Assembly (NCBI GenBank): GCA_020438845.1
Contig: JAGQTV010000046.1
Span: 1 to 64,000 of the forward strand
DNA length: 64,000 nucleotides
Direction of reading: 5' to 3'
Source of the DNA: Mycobacterium sp.
GTDB taxonomy: Bacteria > Actinomycetota > Actinomycetes > Mycobacteriales > Mycobacteriaceae
Part shown: positions 1-8,241 of the stretch, one piece after another
Layout: the number at the start of each line of letters is the position of its first letter
Numbering within the stretch: the first letter of the stretch is position 1
The notes under the pieces: model-generated
Told to the model about the DNA's origin: nothing
What the model saw: only the letters and a program-made list of their open reading frames with translations
Databases searched by the model: none
Made by a program: the position numbers and the translations under genes

Positions 1-1218
1 ATCAGCGGCCACCACCACCGCACCCTTGGACGTCGCCGCCGAACCCGAATAACTCAGCGAATCACCATCACCATCGCTACCCAGAACACCACCCACCACC
101 ACCCCCGTCACCGCATCCGGGGCCCCGACCGTCGCAGTCCCGGTCGGCGCGTGGTTCACGGGCGTGACACGAACCGTCACGGTGCTGGTGCTGGTGTGGT
201 CGTTCTTCCCGATCAAGCCGAAGGTCAACAGGCTCAGCAACCCGCCGTGTACGTGGAAGCCGCTGGCCGCATCGCTGACGGTCACCTGGAACGTGTCGGT
301 AACGCCGTTGTGGGCAGTGCCGGCTGCGGGTGTGTAGACGAACTTGCCCGTCGAATCCACCGTGACCGAGCCGCTGGTGGGCGCAGCTGAAACGGCGAAG
401 GTGAAGACCGAACTATCTGGGTCGACGACGTTGAGATTCCCGGTGACGACGCCCGCTGCGCTCTGACCGTCCAGGGTCGGGCTCATGGTCGGGGCCTGGT
501 TGTTGAGCAACGCCGCAAGCCGGTTGCCTGCCCTCGCCTTCGCTGCCACCGCTCTGGCGGAAACGGATTGGCCCGCCGTCATCGAGGAAGCCGCCGCCGG
601 TTCTGCGCGAGCCGGTCGCCGCGCCGCCGCGAGCACCATCCATCCCGCGTACTGCGCCGAGAAGTCGCGGCCGGATGGCCCCGATGAGGGAGCCAACCCC
701 GACAAGATCCCGCCGGGTACCGCCGTCATGCGCGCAGCGACCGCCGCGGGACCGGCGTGGACCGCGGCGACCATGCCGATGACTGCCCCGATGCCAGCCG
801 CCGGTTCAGCGTTGGCCATCCCCGGCGATGCGGTCGCCGAAGCCGAAGCTGTGGCGGCGGAACCGGCCGACGGCACGGCGATCCGCGCAACGGGTCTTTG
901 CGCGCCCGCCGTAAGCGTCGCCCCGAGCGCAGCTGCCCGGCCCGCCGCCTGCCCTGGTACGGCGTGGTCGCTTTTACGGGCCGCGGGAACCCTGGAAGTT
1001 GGGGTTCGCTGCGGCTGCATACCAGCCCGGCGGCCCGGATTCGACGACACGGGTTGGCCGGCCGACGAGGGATTCCGCGCTGCCGCGCCGACGTTTGCCG
1101 GCGAGCCGTCACCCGAATCGGCGTTGGCCGATCCGGTGCCGCCGGTGGCGATCGCCGCCCCGACTCCGAGTGCGACCGCCAGAACTCCAACTCGGCCGAC
1201 GCAAGCACTAGCCCGCAT
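1..1218 (-). CDS. Exported Ig/cadherin-like (VCBS-type) repeat protein, C-terminus beyond window
   Basis: The frame is open from the ATG at 1218 to the left edge (406 codons) with no stop. Residues 1-33 form a signal peptide: basic start, hydrophobic core (VGVLAVALGVGAAIATGG) and an AxA-like end at SANA. A low-complexity Ala/Pro/Gly-rich stretch follows. From about residue 245 there are bacterial cadherin/VCBS-type repeats: GNLNVVDPDSSVFTF, KFVYTPAAG, DTFQVTVSDA, then VTPVNHAPTGTATVG and SDGDGDSLSYS starting the next unit. Such units occur in very large mycobacterial surface proteins, often with beta-propellers, so the rest of the gene is probably long. Family membership is read from motifs; adhesion or matrix function is inference. 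No clear ribosome binding site precedes the ATG. Confidence 0.8.
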   Translation of the reverse strand, partial: MRASACVGRVGVLAVALGVGAAIATGGTGSANADSGDGSPANVGAAARNPSSAGQPVSSNPGRRAGMQPQRTPTSRVPAARKSDHAVPGQAAGRAAALGATLTAGAQRPVARIAVPSAGSAATASASATASPGMANAEPAAGIGAVIGMVAAVHAGPAAVAARMTAVPGGILSGLAPSSGPSGRDFSAQYAGWMVLAAARRPARAEPAAASSMTAGQSVSARAVAAKARAGNRLAALLNNQAPTMSPTLDGQSAAGVVTGNLNVVDPDSSVFTFAVSAAPTSGSVTVDSTGKFVYTPAAGTAHNGVTDTFQVTVSDAASGFHVHGGLLSLLTFGLIGKNDHTSTSTVTVRVTPVNHAPTGTATVGAPDAVTGVVVGGVLGSDGDGDSLSYSGSAATSKGAVVVAAD

Positions 1219-1253
1219 GATCAGCAAATGCTAACCGAGGAGCCAGGCCGGCC

Positions 1254-1273
1254 GGATGCCTTTGCTGGCATCC
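1254..1273. promoter_or_regulatory. Perfect inverted repeat between divergent genes
   Basis: GGATGCC, six bases, GGCATCC. It lies in the 148-bp divergent region between the exported repeat protein and the crotonase gene. It could be an operator or a short hairpin; nothing here decides which. Confidence 0.3.
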
Positions 1274-1366
1274 CCACCGAGGCGGTCGACCACCGCCGAG
1301 CAGGCCTCGGTACGGTCATCGGTGACACCACAAGCCCTAGGACACGAAACACCTAAAGGAGCAGCC

Positions 1367-2065
1367 ATGAGCGGTCCGGTCAGCTACCACCGGGACGAGT
1401 CGATCGCGGTCATCATCATGGACGACGGCAAGGTCAACGCGCTCGGGCCGGGAATGCTGGCCGAGATCGGCCAGGCGTTCGACCAGGCCGAGGCCGACGG
1501 CGCAGGGGCGGTTGTCATCGCGGGCAACCACCGGGTGTTCAGCGGCGGATTCGACCTGAAGGTGTTCCGCTCCGGTGACGCGCAAGCGTCCATCGACATG
1601 CTCAAGGCCGGCTTCGAACTGTCCCACCGCCTGCTGTCGTTTCCCAAACCAGTGGTATCGGCCATCACCGGCCATGCAATCGCCATGGGGTCATTCCTGG
1701 CTTGCAGCACAGATCATCGAATTGCCGCCCCGGGCTACAACTTTCAGGCCAACGAGGTCGCGATCGGCATGGTGCTGCCGTGGCCGGCATTGGAGGTTCT
1801 GAAGTTGCGGCTGACCCGGTCGGCCTACCAGCAGGCGACTGGACTGGCGAAGACTTTCCTCAGTGACACCGCGTTGGCCGGCGGCTGGGTGGACGAACTC
1901 GTCATGGCCGATCGCGTTCTCGAGCGTGCACTTGAGGCCGCGAAGGATTTCGCCTCAACCCTGAACGCCAACGCCCACCGTGCGTGCAAGTTACGTGCGC
2001 GTCAGGAGACGCTCGATGCCATGCGGCACGGCATCGACAACATGCACAAGGAACTCGGCCTTTGA
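1367..2065 (+). CDS. Crotonase / enoyl-CoA hydratase family protein
   Basis: 232 residues. The ATG at 1367 follows an AAAGGAG ribosome binding site about 5 bases upstream; the frame is open further upstream but without family-like sequence. Crotonase features: DGKVNALGPGM near residue 20, the oxyanion-hole segment FSGGFDLKVF near 60, and the second oxyanion strand ITGHAIAMGSFLACSTDHRIA near 100. The protein is short for the family (usually about 260). It should act on a CoA thioester in the cytosol; the exact reaction cannot be read, because the two glutamates of classical hydratases are not evident. The next gene starts inside its stop codon, so the pair is probably an operon. Confidence 0.88.
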   Translation: MSGPVSYHRDESIAVIIMDDGKVNALGPGMLAEIGQAFDQAEADGAGAVVIAGNHRVFSGGFDLKVFRSGDAQASIDMLKAGFELSHRLLSFPKPVVSAITGHAIAMGSFLACSTDHRIAAPGYNFQANEVAIGMVLPWPALEVLKLRLTRSAYQQATGLAKTFLSDTALAGGWVDELVMADRVLERALEAAKDFASTLNANAHRACKLRARQETLDAMRHGIDNMHKELGL

Positions 2066-2832
2066 ACCGCTTCGCGGACCGGGTGGCGATCGTCACCGGG
2101 GCCGGTGCACCGCACGGTATCGGCAATGCCGTGGCCCGCGCGCTTGTCGACGAAGGCGCCCGGGTGGTGCTCGGCGCAACCTCTGACCGCGTGCACGAGC
2201 GGGCCTCCGAACTGGGTGACGCAGCGGTGGGCGCCGTGGCCGATCTGACCGTCGACGGTGCCGCCGAGCACCTGGTTCGCACGGCGTTGGACCGGTGGGG
2301 CCGACTGGACGTCCTGGTGAACAACGCCGGGATGACGTCTGTGGCGTCGGGTTGGGACGCCGATGCCGACGTTGCCCAGCTATCGCTTGCGGAGTGGGAC
2401 ACCGCGATCGCCCGAAACCTGACCACTGCGTTTCTCATGTGCAGGGCCGCAGTTCCGGTGATGACGGCCGCCGGATACGGACGGATCGTCTCGGTCGGGT
2501 CGACGACCGGAACCGTCAGCGCGATGCCGGGGCAGTCCACCTACACGACGGCAAAGGCAGGTCTGGTGGGACTGTCCCGCGCGCTGGCTCTTGAGGTCGT
2601 CGGCCAAGGGGTGACGGTCAACGTCGTCGCGCCCGGTTACGTAGCGACCGGATCGCAGCTAGATTTCGAGGCAGCCGCGGCTCAAGCGGGCCCGATAGGT
2701 CGCAGTGGCAGCCCGGCCGAAATCGCCGCCTGCGTGGCGTTCCTGGCGCACGAGTCGGCGTCATTCGTCACCGGCGCGTTGTTGGTGGCCGACGGTGGGC
2801 ATAGCCTGCCGGAAACCTGGCCGCGGCCCTAG
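2062..2832 (+). CDS. SDR-family oxidoreductase
   Basis: 256 residues from a TTG at 2062 that overlaps the crotonase TGA by 4 bases, which suggests translational coupling. Short-chain dehydrogenase motifs: cofactor loop TGAGAPHGIG (about residues 13-22), NNAG near 88, a serine in SVGSTTG, and YTTAKAG giving the YxxxK pair. The C-terminal FVTGALLVADGGHS segment is typical of classical SDRs. Substrate unknown; coupling to a crotonase suggests a beta-hydroxyacyl or other CoA-linked step (inference). A longer frame from 1984 exists, but it would overlap the crotonase by 80 bases without homologous sequence. Confidence 0.88.
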   Translation: MNRFADRVAIVTGAGAPHGIGNAVARALVDEGARVVLGATSDRVHERASELGDAAVGAVADLTVDGAAEHLVRTALDRWGRLDVLVNNAGMTSVASGWDADADVAQLSLAEWDTAIARNLTTAFLMCRAAVPVMTAAGYGRIVSVGSTTGTVSAMPGQSTYTTAKAGLVGLSRALALEVVGQGVTVNVVAPGYVATGSQLDFEAAAAQAGPIGRSGSPAEIAACVAFLAHESASFVTGALLVADGGHSLPETWPRP

Positions 2833-2861
2833 TTCCCCTGGGAAATCAGCCCCAAGGGAAC
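2832..2861. terminator. Hairpin between convergent genes, probable bidirectional terminator
   Basis: GTTCCCCTGGG, 8-base loop, CCCAAGGGAAC: an 11-bp stem with one mismatch, directly at the SDR stop and 8 bases from the convergent gene's stop. A wider competing stem (CTAGTTC / GAACTAG) encloses it. There is no U-tract, as is common in mycobacteria. Confidence 0.55.
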
Positions 2862-2868
2862 GGCCGAA

Positions 2869-3240
2869 CTAGGCCGATTTGCCCTCGATCCAGGCCCGGG
2901 CAGCATCAGTGTCGCCAGCCGGGAAGTGCTTGATCTCGGCAGCAACAAAGTGCGAGGCGATGTGTTCGGCGGCGTCGCCGAAGGGCGAATCGGTGACCAC
3001 TGCAACCTTCTTGATGTGCTTGTGGTGGTCGCGCAGGAATCGAAGGTGGGTCACCAGCGCGCTGAAGCTGTCCCAGCCCGGGAAGTGCGGCGCGTCGATA
3101 ATCAGCCCGGCTAGGTCGCCGTGCGCCTCGATCTCGGGGTCGACCGCCTTGGCCAGCCCGACGAAGTCGTCCTTGTCCAGGGCGGACTCGGGTCGGACGG
3201 TGAGTATTGCGCTCTTAGGATCCAGATTGAAATCGATCAC
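2869..3240 (-). CDS. SpoIIAA-like (STAS/CRAL-TRIO-type) protein
   Basis: 123 residues, starting MIDFNLDPKSAILTV. Length and pattern fit the SpoIIAA-like family (Pfam DUF3478/SpoIIAA-like): an N-terminal strand, then KDDFVGLAKAVDPEIE, a helix-strand core with GLIIDAPHFPGWDSFSAL, RFLRDHHKHIKKVAVVTDS, and a C-terminal FPAGDTDAARAWIEG. These are small cytosolic proteins of unknown role, sometimes proposed to bind lipids. It is convergent with the SDR gene and lies 9 bases upstream of the stop end of the dehalogenase gene on the same strand, so it may be co-transcribed or read through from it. Confidence 0.8.
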   Translation of the reverse strand: MIDFNLDPKSAILTVRPESALDKDDFVGLAKAVDPEIEAHGDLAGLIIDAPHFPGWDSFSALVTHLRFLRDHHKHIKKVAVVTDSPFGDAAEHIASHFVAAEIKHFPAGDTDAARAWIEGKSA

Positions 3241-3249
3241 GCCTCCATC

Positions 3250-4146
3250 CTAGGCGTCCCATTCCACCAGTCGGCGGGCCAATTCCGGCCCGGCGTCCTC
3301 CTGAATGAAATGACTGGCCTCGATCCGGGCGTGAGGTTGGCCCGCGGCTCCCGGAATATGCCTGATGAGGGGGGCGTCCGCCTTGCCGAGGATCGGATCG
3401 CGAGTGCCGAAGACGCACAACACTGGCTTGTGCCAGTTCCTCAACACCTCCCAGGCTGCCCGGTTGGCCGGTACCGCTGGATCGGACGGCGAGGTGGGAA
3501 CCAGTTGCGGAAAGATTCGAGCACCAGCCTGATAGCGCCGGTCGGGAAACGGCGCGTCGTAGCCCGCGCGCACCGCGGCCGACAACTTCTTGACAGTGCC
3601 CAGGTCGACCAGTCGGCCTGCGTTGAACCAGGGGCTGTACTTGGCGAAGGCGCGCCAGATTCGGAAGGCGGCCGGCATCGGCTGCTGCGCGGTGGGGAGA
3701 AAACCGTTGGCGATGAACAGCTTTGCGAAACGGTCACCGTTCTCAGCAGCCACTCGCAGCCCGATCAGCGAGCCCCAGTCCTGAACGACGGCAGTCACGT
3801 CGCGCAAGTCCAAAGCCGTCAGCCACGACGTCACCCACTCGACGTGGCGCTGGTAGGTGTAGTCCTCGACGCGGGTGGGTTTGTCGGAGCGGCCGAAGCC
3901 GATCAGATCAGGCGCGAGAACTCGGTGCCCGGCGTCGGCGAGCGGGCCGATCATCGTGCGGTAGAGATAACTCCAGGTCGGCTCGCCGTGGAGTAGCACC
4001 ACCGGGATGCCGTCGCGAGGTCCCTCATCGAGGTAATGCATGCGCAGCGGCGGCGTCCCGCTCGCGGTGACCTCCAGGTAGTGCGGCGCGAACGGATAGC
4101 CCTCGAGGTCGGCGAATCGGGCATCCGGCGTGCGCATTATCTCCAC
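3250..4146 (-). CDS. dhmA: Haloalkane dehalogenase (alpha/beta hydrolase)
   Basis: 298 residues, the usual length. HLD-I subfamily pattern: [11 protein letters not shown] at 53-63 (Glu55 and Trp58 of the oxyanion/halide site), nucleophile Asp123 and halide-binding Trp124 in VQDWGS, acid Asp250 in FGTRDPIL, and base His279 in ASHFIQED. The protein closely resembles mycobacterial DhmA (Rv2296) from memory, including the N-terminus (MxxxRTPDxRF); this supports the GTG at 4146 over an in-frame ATG at 4137. It should hydrolyse carbon-halogen bonds in the cytosol to an alcohol and halide; the natural substrate in mycobacteria is unknown. Immediately upstream is a broken gene. Confidence 0.92.
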   Translation of the reverse strand: MEIMRTPDARFADLEGYPFAPHYLEVTASGTPPLRMHYLDEGPRDGIPVVLLHGEPTWSYLYRTMIGPLADAGHRVLAPDLIGFGRSDKPTRVEDYTYQRHVEWVTSWLTALDLRDVTAVVQDWGSLIGLRVAAENGDRFAKLFIANGFLPTAQQPMPAAFRIWRAFAKYSPWFNAGRLVDLGTVKKLSAAVRAGYDAPFPDRRYQAGARIFPQLVPTSPSDPAVPANRAAWEVLRNWHKPVLCVFGTRDPILGKADAPLIRHIPGAAGQPHARIEASHFIQEDAGPELARRLVEWDA

Positions 4147-4155
4147 GCCGGTTAT

Positions 4156-4430
4156 TCAAGCAGTGCCCTCGGTCCCCGGCCTCGGACGGCTCCAGATATC
4201 GCCCGGCAAGGCTTTGGGCGGGCCGGCTTCCGGGGCGACGAATGTCGGGTCGCGGCGATCGGCCGCCTGGCGGTGATAGTCGTCAAGGGCAGCCAGAGCC
4301 CAACGTGCTCGAGACTGCCGCCTGCGTCAGCGAGGCACCGGCCACCTTGGCGGGGGCGTGCGGATCGTAGACCTCCGGGCCGGACACCAGGACGATGAAG
4401 GCCGTCGCGGTTGGCCTGAATGAAGTCCAT
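4156..4430 (-). pseudogene. Remnant of a small gene with two frameshifts
   Basis: A strong ribosome binding site (GAGGTGAG) stands 7 bases before the ATG at 4430, starting MDFIQA. The coding-like sequence then moves through three frames. A second frame reads FIVLVSGPEVYDPHAPAKV. A third reads LAALDDYHRQAADRRDPTF and ends in a TGA at 4156-4158. No single frame gives a plausible product; the frame opened by the ATG becomes Arg/Pro-rich, as expected for out-of-frame GC-rich DNA. The original product, about 90 residues, probably had a hydrophobic N-terminal segment. I do not recognise the family. Sequencing error would be the alternative explanation. Confidence 0.6.
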
Positions 4431-4496
4431 AGCTCACCTCCCGTTCGCGATCAGCGCATCTTCGCACTTACCGGCACGGTCAGTCGGGCCCACCCT

Positions 4497-5339
4497 TCAG
4501 AGATCAGCTTGACCGGCGAGCACGGTCAGCGTGCCGCCTCCAACCCAGGTGGTACCACCGTCCAACTCGACCGACACTCGGCCATCCCTGCCCAGCGCGG
4601 TCCCTTGTCGCGCGACGTAGCGCAGCGGCATCCGGCCGTTCGGGATGAGCCACTGACCCAACGCGGCGTTCAGCGAGCCGGTCACCGGATCCTCGGCGAC
4701 CGCGCCGCCATTACCGGTGAAGAAAGCCCGCACCTCAAGATCCGCCGGGCCGTCAACACCATGCGGGCCGGCGATCCCGACGTCGAGTCCGGCCATCAAC
4801 TCAGCCTTTGGACGAACCCTCAGCACTGCGTCCGCAGACTCCATTAACACCGCACACCAGGCTGGTCCGTTATCGCACCACTGATGGTCGACGACGGCCG
4901 CGGGCTCTATCTGGAGCGCCATGACCAGCCGGTCAACGAGATCCGGCGACAGCGGTCCGCTGCGCCGCCGCTCGGGTGCGGCAAACGCCAGGGCGTCGGT
5001 GTCACGGCGAATCTGAACCAGGCCGGCTCCGCACTCCTGAATGATCACGTCGTCGGCAATGGGACTACCCCCCGCTTCGAGCCAGGCATGACAGGTGCCG
5101 AGGGTGGGGTGGCCCGCGAAAGGCAACTCCCGACCCGGGCTGAAAATCCGCACACCATAGTCGGCAGCCGGATCCCTGGCCGGCACCAGGAACGTCACTT
5201 CACTGAGGTTCGTCCAGTCGCAGAAGGCCTGCATCTGAGCAGTGCTGAGCCCCTCGGCGTCGAGTACGACAGCCACTGGGTTGCCCCGCAACGCGACATC
5301 GGTGAAGACGTCGACCTGGACGAACGCACGGGCAGACAT
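4497..5339 (-). CDS. PhzF-family isomerase/epimerase
   Basis: 280 residues with the standard PhzF fold signals: FVQVDVFTD at the start, GNPVAVV (19-25), LSEVTF with catalytic Glu47, FSPGRELPFAGHPTLG (66-81), and the pseudo-symmetric second half with EDPVTGSLN near 218 followed by a Gly-rich loop. PhzF enzymes catalyse acid-base isomerisation of small cyclic substrates; many bacterial members have no known substrate, and no phenazine genes lie nearby. The ATG at 5339 is the natural family start. It lies 30 bases downstream of the metallophosphoesterase gene on the same strand, so the two may share a transcript. Confidence 0.9.
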   Translation of the reverse strand: MSARAFVQVDVFTDVALRGNPVAVVLDAEGLSTAQMQAFCDWTNLSEVTFLVPARDPAADYGVRIFSPGRELPFAGHPTLGTCHAWLEAGGSPIADDVIIQECGAGLVQIRRDTDALAFAAPERRRSGPLSPDLVDRLVMALQIEPAAVVDHQWCDNGPAWCAVLMESADAVLRVRPKAELMAGLDVGIAGPHGVDGPADLEVRAFFTGNGGAVAEDPVTGSLNAALGQWLIPNGRMPLRYVARQGTALGRDGRVSVELDGGTTWVGGGTLTVLAGQADL

Positions 5340-5369
5340 CGTCCCAACCTAATGCACCGGCTGGCGGAC

Positions 5370-6338
5370 TCAGACGGTTCGATCCGCCGGTGTCGGCGAG
5401 ACGATCGACGGATCGTGCGGAATGTAGTTCTCCCACTTGATTTCCGGCTCACCGTTCCACCGGTACGCAACCAGCGTGCCGCCCTTGACCGCACTGAAGT
5501 CGACACACGCCGTGTAGGTGGTCCAGTCATCGCGGTGAACCGGTTCCCACTGCCGCCAGTAGTGGCCGTAGAACAGTGGAACTTTGTCGGTGTAGACGTA
5601 GCTGCGGTCAACGGGCGAATCAATCGCACGGTCAGCCAGTTCAGGATAGGGCAGCCCGTTTTCGGTGAGCGCGCCGCGGGTCTCGGCAAGGTCACGCAAG
5701 GTCGACGCGTCGTGGTCCCACCATCGAATGCGGGCGTAGGTGCGCATGTGATGGTCCTTGTCCCAGTAGGGATCCGCCCCGTACTTCGTCAGGCTGATCT
5801 CCGGGCCTTTGAGCAGCGTCTCGACGGCGGCATAGAGCGGGGATCCTTCCGTCGTCGCATCAACGTAATGCTGTTCATCCGTCAGCCGGTCCGAACCGCA
5901 TTCCTCGACAACAGCTTTCATCGAGTCCTTGTGCCAGCAGGCGTGAACCACCCGGATGCCACCCAGGTCCAGCCACAGCGGCAGCGTGGTGAACCACTCC
6001 ACGAAGTACCGCTGCTCTGCGGGCGTCAACTGGTCCAGAAAAGCCTTGTGCTGCTTGGTGTTCTTGGCACTGTGCTCACGCAGTCCCTTCGCGTAGGCGA
6101 TCGCGTTGAACTCGTGATTGCCCATCACGATCTTTGCGCTGCCGGCATCGACCATCGCCTTGACGATCTGCAGCACCTCGAGTTGGTGGGCGCCGCGGTC
6201 GATGAGGTCACCGACGAACACCACCGTGCGCTCCGGGTGGCGATAGACCCCGTCCTCGTCGTGTCGGTAGCCGAGCTGATTCAACTGGTCCTTCAACTGC
6301 GGGGCGCAGCCGTGAATGTCACCAATGATGTCGTACAT
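5370..6338 (-). CDS. Calcineurin-like metallophosphoesterase
   Basis: 322 residues. Dimetal phosphoesterase motifs: GDIHG at 6-10 (Asp7, His9), GDLIDRG at 43-49, GNHEFNA near 74, and a later His in VVHACWHKDS. This is the PPP/ApaH-like layout with a helical cap. The ATG at 6338 is preferred because GGAGG lies 5 bases upstream; the GTG at 6344 would sit on that site. Likely substrates are phosphoproteins or nucleotide phosphoesters such as Ap4A; the sequence does not say which. PhzF follows on the same strand. Confidence 0.88.
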   Translation of the reverse strand: MYDIIGDIHGCAPQLKDQLNQLGYRHDEDGVYRHPERTVVFVGDLIDRGAHQLEVLQIVKAMVDAGSAKIVMGNHEFNAIAYAKGLREHSAKNTKQHKAFLDQLTPAEQRYFVEWFTTLPLWLDLGGIRVVHACWHKDSMKAVVEECGSDRLTDEQHYVDATTEGSPLYAAVETLLKGPEISLTKYGADPYWDKDHHMRTYARIRWWDHDASTLRDLAETRGALTENGLPYPELADRAIDSPVDRSYVYTDKVPLFYGHYWRQWEPVHRDDWTTYTACVDFSAVKGGTLVAYRWNGEPEIKWENYIPHDPSIVSPTPADRTV

Positions 6339-6489
6339 ACCCACCTCCCTGCTGGATTCCCGTTTGGCCCTGCTGGGCCAGATCCCCTACGCGGCAGAAC
6401 AACTCACAGGAGGCCCTGCACCATCAGGCTATCGATGGCCACCGACAACTCCGGCAGCCATCCTCAGTCAAGAAAGTGATGCGGCAGGG

Positions 6490-7806
6490 TCAGTTGCCGG
6501 ACGCCGACAGCGCCGCCGGGGCAGGCGATGCCGGCGGCGGGGGCGCCTTCGGCGTGAGGGCACTGCCCTTCACCCAGTCTTCCCAGGGGATGGTCCAGTC
6601 GCCGTTCTGTGCCAACGTCAATGGCGGGCCGCCCGTGAAGCGCACCTCGACAACGTCGCCGGGTTGGGCGAAATCGAAGAACCACTTGGCGTTCTCGCCG
6701 TTGAGGTTCAGGCAGCCGTGCGAGAGGTTGGTGTTGCCCTGCGCCCAGACGGTTTCGTCAAGCTGATGCATGTAGATGCCGTCCAGGCTGATCCGGGTGG
6801 CATAAGGGATCTTGAGCTTGTATCCCCACGCGGAATTGTTGGGCAGACCGTAGCTGGCCGAGTCCATGGTGACGGTCTCGCCCTTATCGATCACCGTGTA
6901 GACCCCAGGCGGCGTCCACCACGAGAACGTCTGCCCGGCGACGAACGCGGTCCCACCGCGGCCCATCGAGGTGGGCATGGTGCGCACCAGGCGGCCGTTG
7001 TTGAAAACGCTGATCTGTTTGGTGATGTCGTTGGCGACGGCGACGTGCGCATCGCCGATCGTGAAGTTGGCCTTGGCGTCGGCCTGGCCGTAGAGGCCCT
7101 CGCCCAACTTCAGACCGAACAGCTTGACATCGACCGACACCCTGGTGCCGGGGGTGTAGTAATGCTGGGGCCGCCAGTGGGCCACCTGGTCGTTGACCCA
7201 GAACCAGCTGCCCGCCACCGGCGGCTCGGTCTTGACGACCATGTGCTTTTCGGCCAGTGCCTTGTCGGCGATCGGCTCATCGAAGTGAGCCGTGATCACC
7301 GTACCGATGCCGTACCGCTGTTCCTCGTGGATCGCCAACCCGCCAGCAACCTCGAGGTAGGGGTGGGCGTAGTTATTTGGCACCAAGGTCGAGAAGGAAC
7401 TGGTGCGGGTCAGGGGGACGCCGCTGGCGCCTTTGCTGTTCACCGTCATCGAGTAGCTGCGGGCGAAGTTCAGCCGATCGGCCGGATGCCAGGACCGGCG
7501 ATCCGGCGACAGCGTGCCCGGCAGTTCGTTGCCCCAGTCGTCCACCAGCGAGACACTGGAAATCGTGCCGTCCAAGACATCGACGGCAACCGGTGCCAGC
7601 GGGTTGACGCCCTCGTCATTGTTAAATGGCGAAACACCCACGACCGGCGGTTTTGGCGGTGCGGGCGGCAACGGAGCGGCAGCGGTCGCGGTGGCCGTCT
7701 TGCAGCCGTCCCTGCACCCGGGAAGTCCCGCGACGTCACTGCCCAGGACGCCGAGCAGCAAGGCGCCGACGACAGCGCTCGCGGTGCGGGCACGGCTGGA
7801 AGGCAT
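6490..7806 (-). CDS. L,D-transpeptidase with Ig-like domains (Ldt paralog)
   Basis: 438 residues from the ATG at 7806 (GGAG 10 bases upstream). The N-terminus MPSSRARTASAVVGALLLG is followed by GLPGC at about residues 27-31, a possible but atypical lipobox. A Pro-rich linker leads to two bacterial Ig-like domains (about 55-260) and a YkuD catalytic domain with IYMHQLDETVWAQGNTN and SHGCLNL (catalytic Cys near 365), then the NGDWTIPWEDW C-terminal cap seen in LdtMt2-type enzymes. It should form 3-3 peptidoglycan cross-links in the periplasm. The layout resembles LdtMt2/LdtMt4-type proteins; the exact ortholog is not certain. A short Pro-rich tail ends the protein. Confidence 0.9.
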   Translation of the reverse strand: MPSSRARTASAVVGALLLGVLGSDVAGLPGCRDGCKTATATAAAPLPPAPPKPPVVGVSPFNNDEGVNPLAPVAVDVLDGTISSVSLVDDWGNELPGTLSPDRRSWHPADRLNFARSYSMTVNSKGASGVPLTRTSSFSTLVPNNYAHPYLEVAGGLAIHEEQRYGIGTVITAHFDEPIADKALAEKHMVVKTEPPVAGSWFWVNDQVAHWRPQHYYTPGTRVSVDVKLFGLKLGEGLYGQADAKANFTIGDAHVAVANDITKQISVFNNGRLVRTMPTSMGRGGTAFVAGQTFSWWTPPGVYTVIDKGETVTMDSASYGLPNNSAWGYKLKIPYATRISLDGIYMHQLDETVWAQGNTNLSHGCLNLNGENAKWFFDFAQPGDVVEVRFTGGPPLTLAQNGDWTIPWEDWVKGSALTPKAPPPPASPAPAALSASGN

Positions 7807-8241
7807 CAGCGAACTACTCCAGGCAGGTTGGGCGAAACGGGGGGTCACCGTTGACGAGTCAAATCATAATCACAGTGGCAGCCAACCCGGAACCAGACGA
7901 CAGCACCCCGGCGCGGCCGGGCGCAGCAAACAAATGTGACCCTCGGCACAGCCGCGCCGGGTAAGCACTGGCAGCGCCCGCGACGGCCCTCCGGAAGCCC
8001 CGGTCAGAAGATTTCTCGAGCAGATCGGCGTTGCGCTGTTAGACTGATGCCAACGTCGGCCTCATCCCTGAGCTGCCGACGGCGTCGTGGAACATCGTGA
8101 ATCCACCGCCCTAACCGGGCCCTTTGTCTCGCGGCGATTCGATTTTGCCCACCGGCAATCTCGCCACCCCTGTGCTGAGAAGTGCGTTGACCACCACGTG
8201 GCCCGCACCGGCACACCCGATGCCGGAAAGGCACACTCAAG
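7807..8241. other. 435-bp divergent intergenic region, no gene seen
   Basis: It lies between the divergent L,D-transpeptidase and RNA helicase genes. No coding-like frame is visible on either strand. A TAGACT at 8040-8045 could be a -10 element for the helicase; this would leave a 5' leader of nearly 200 bases, which is common for cold-shock RNA helicases, but no clear -35 is seen. The last 20 bases contain GGAAAGG as ribosome binding site. Confidence 0.4.

Noticed and set aside
485-1356. Plus-strand frames of 200-250 codons over the left-edge gene
   Set aside because: They are antisense to the exported repeat protein, which has a signal peptide and recognisable cadherin-like units; the plus frames are Arg/Ala-rich without family sequence.
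4884-6479. 531-codon plus-strand frame
   Set aside because: Antisense to the PhzF and metallophosphoesterase genes, both with full catalytic motifs.
6316-7854. 512-codon plus-strand frame
   Set aside because: Antisense to the L,D-transpeptidase gene; composition typical of high-GC shadow frames.
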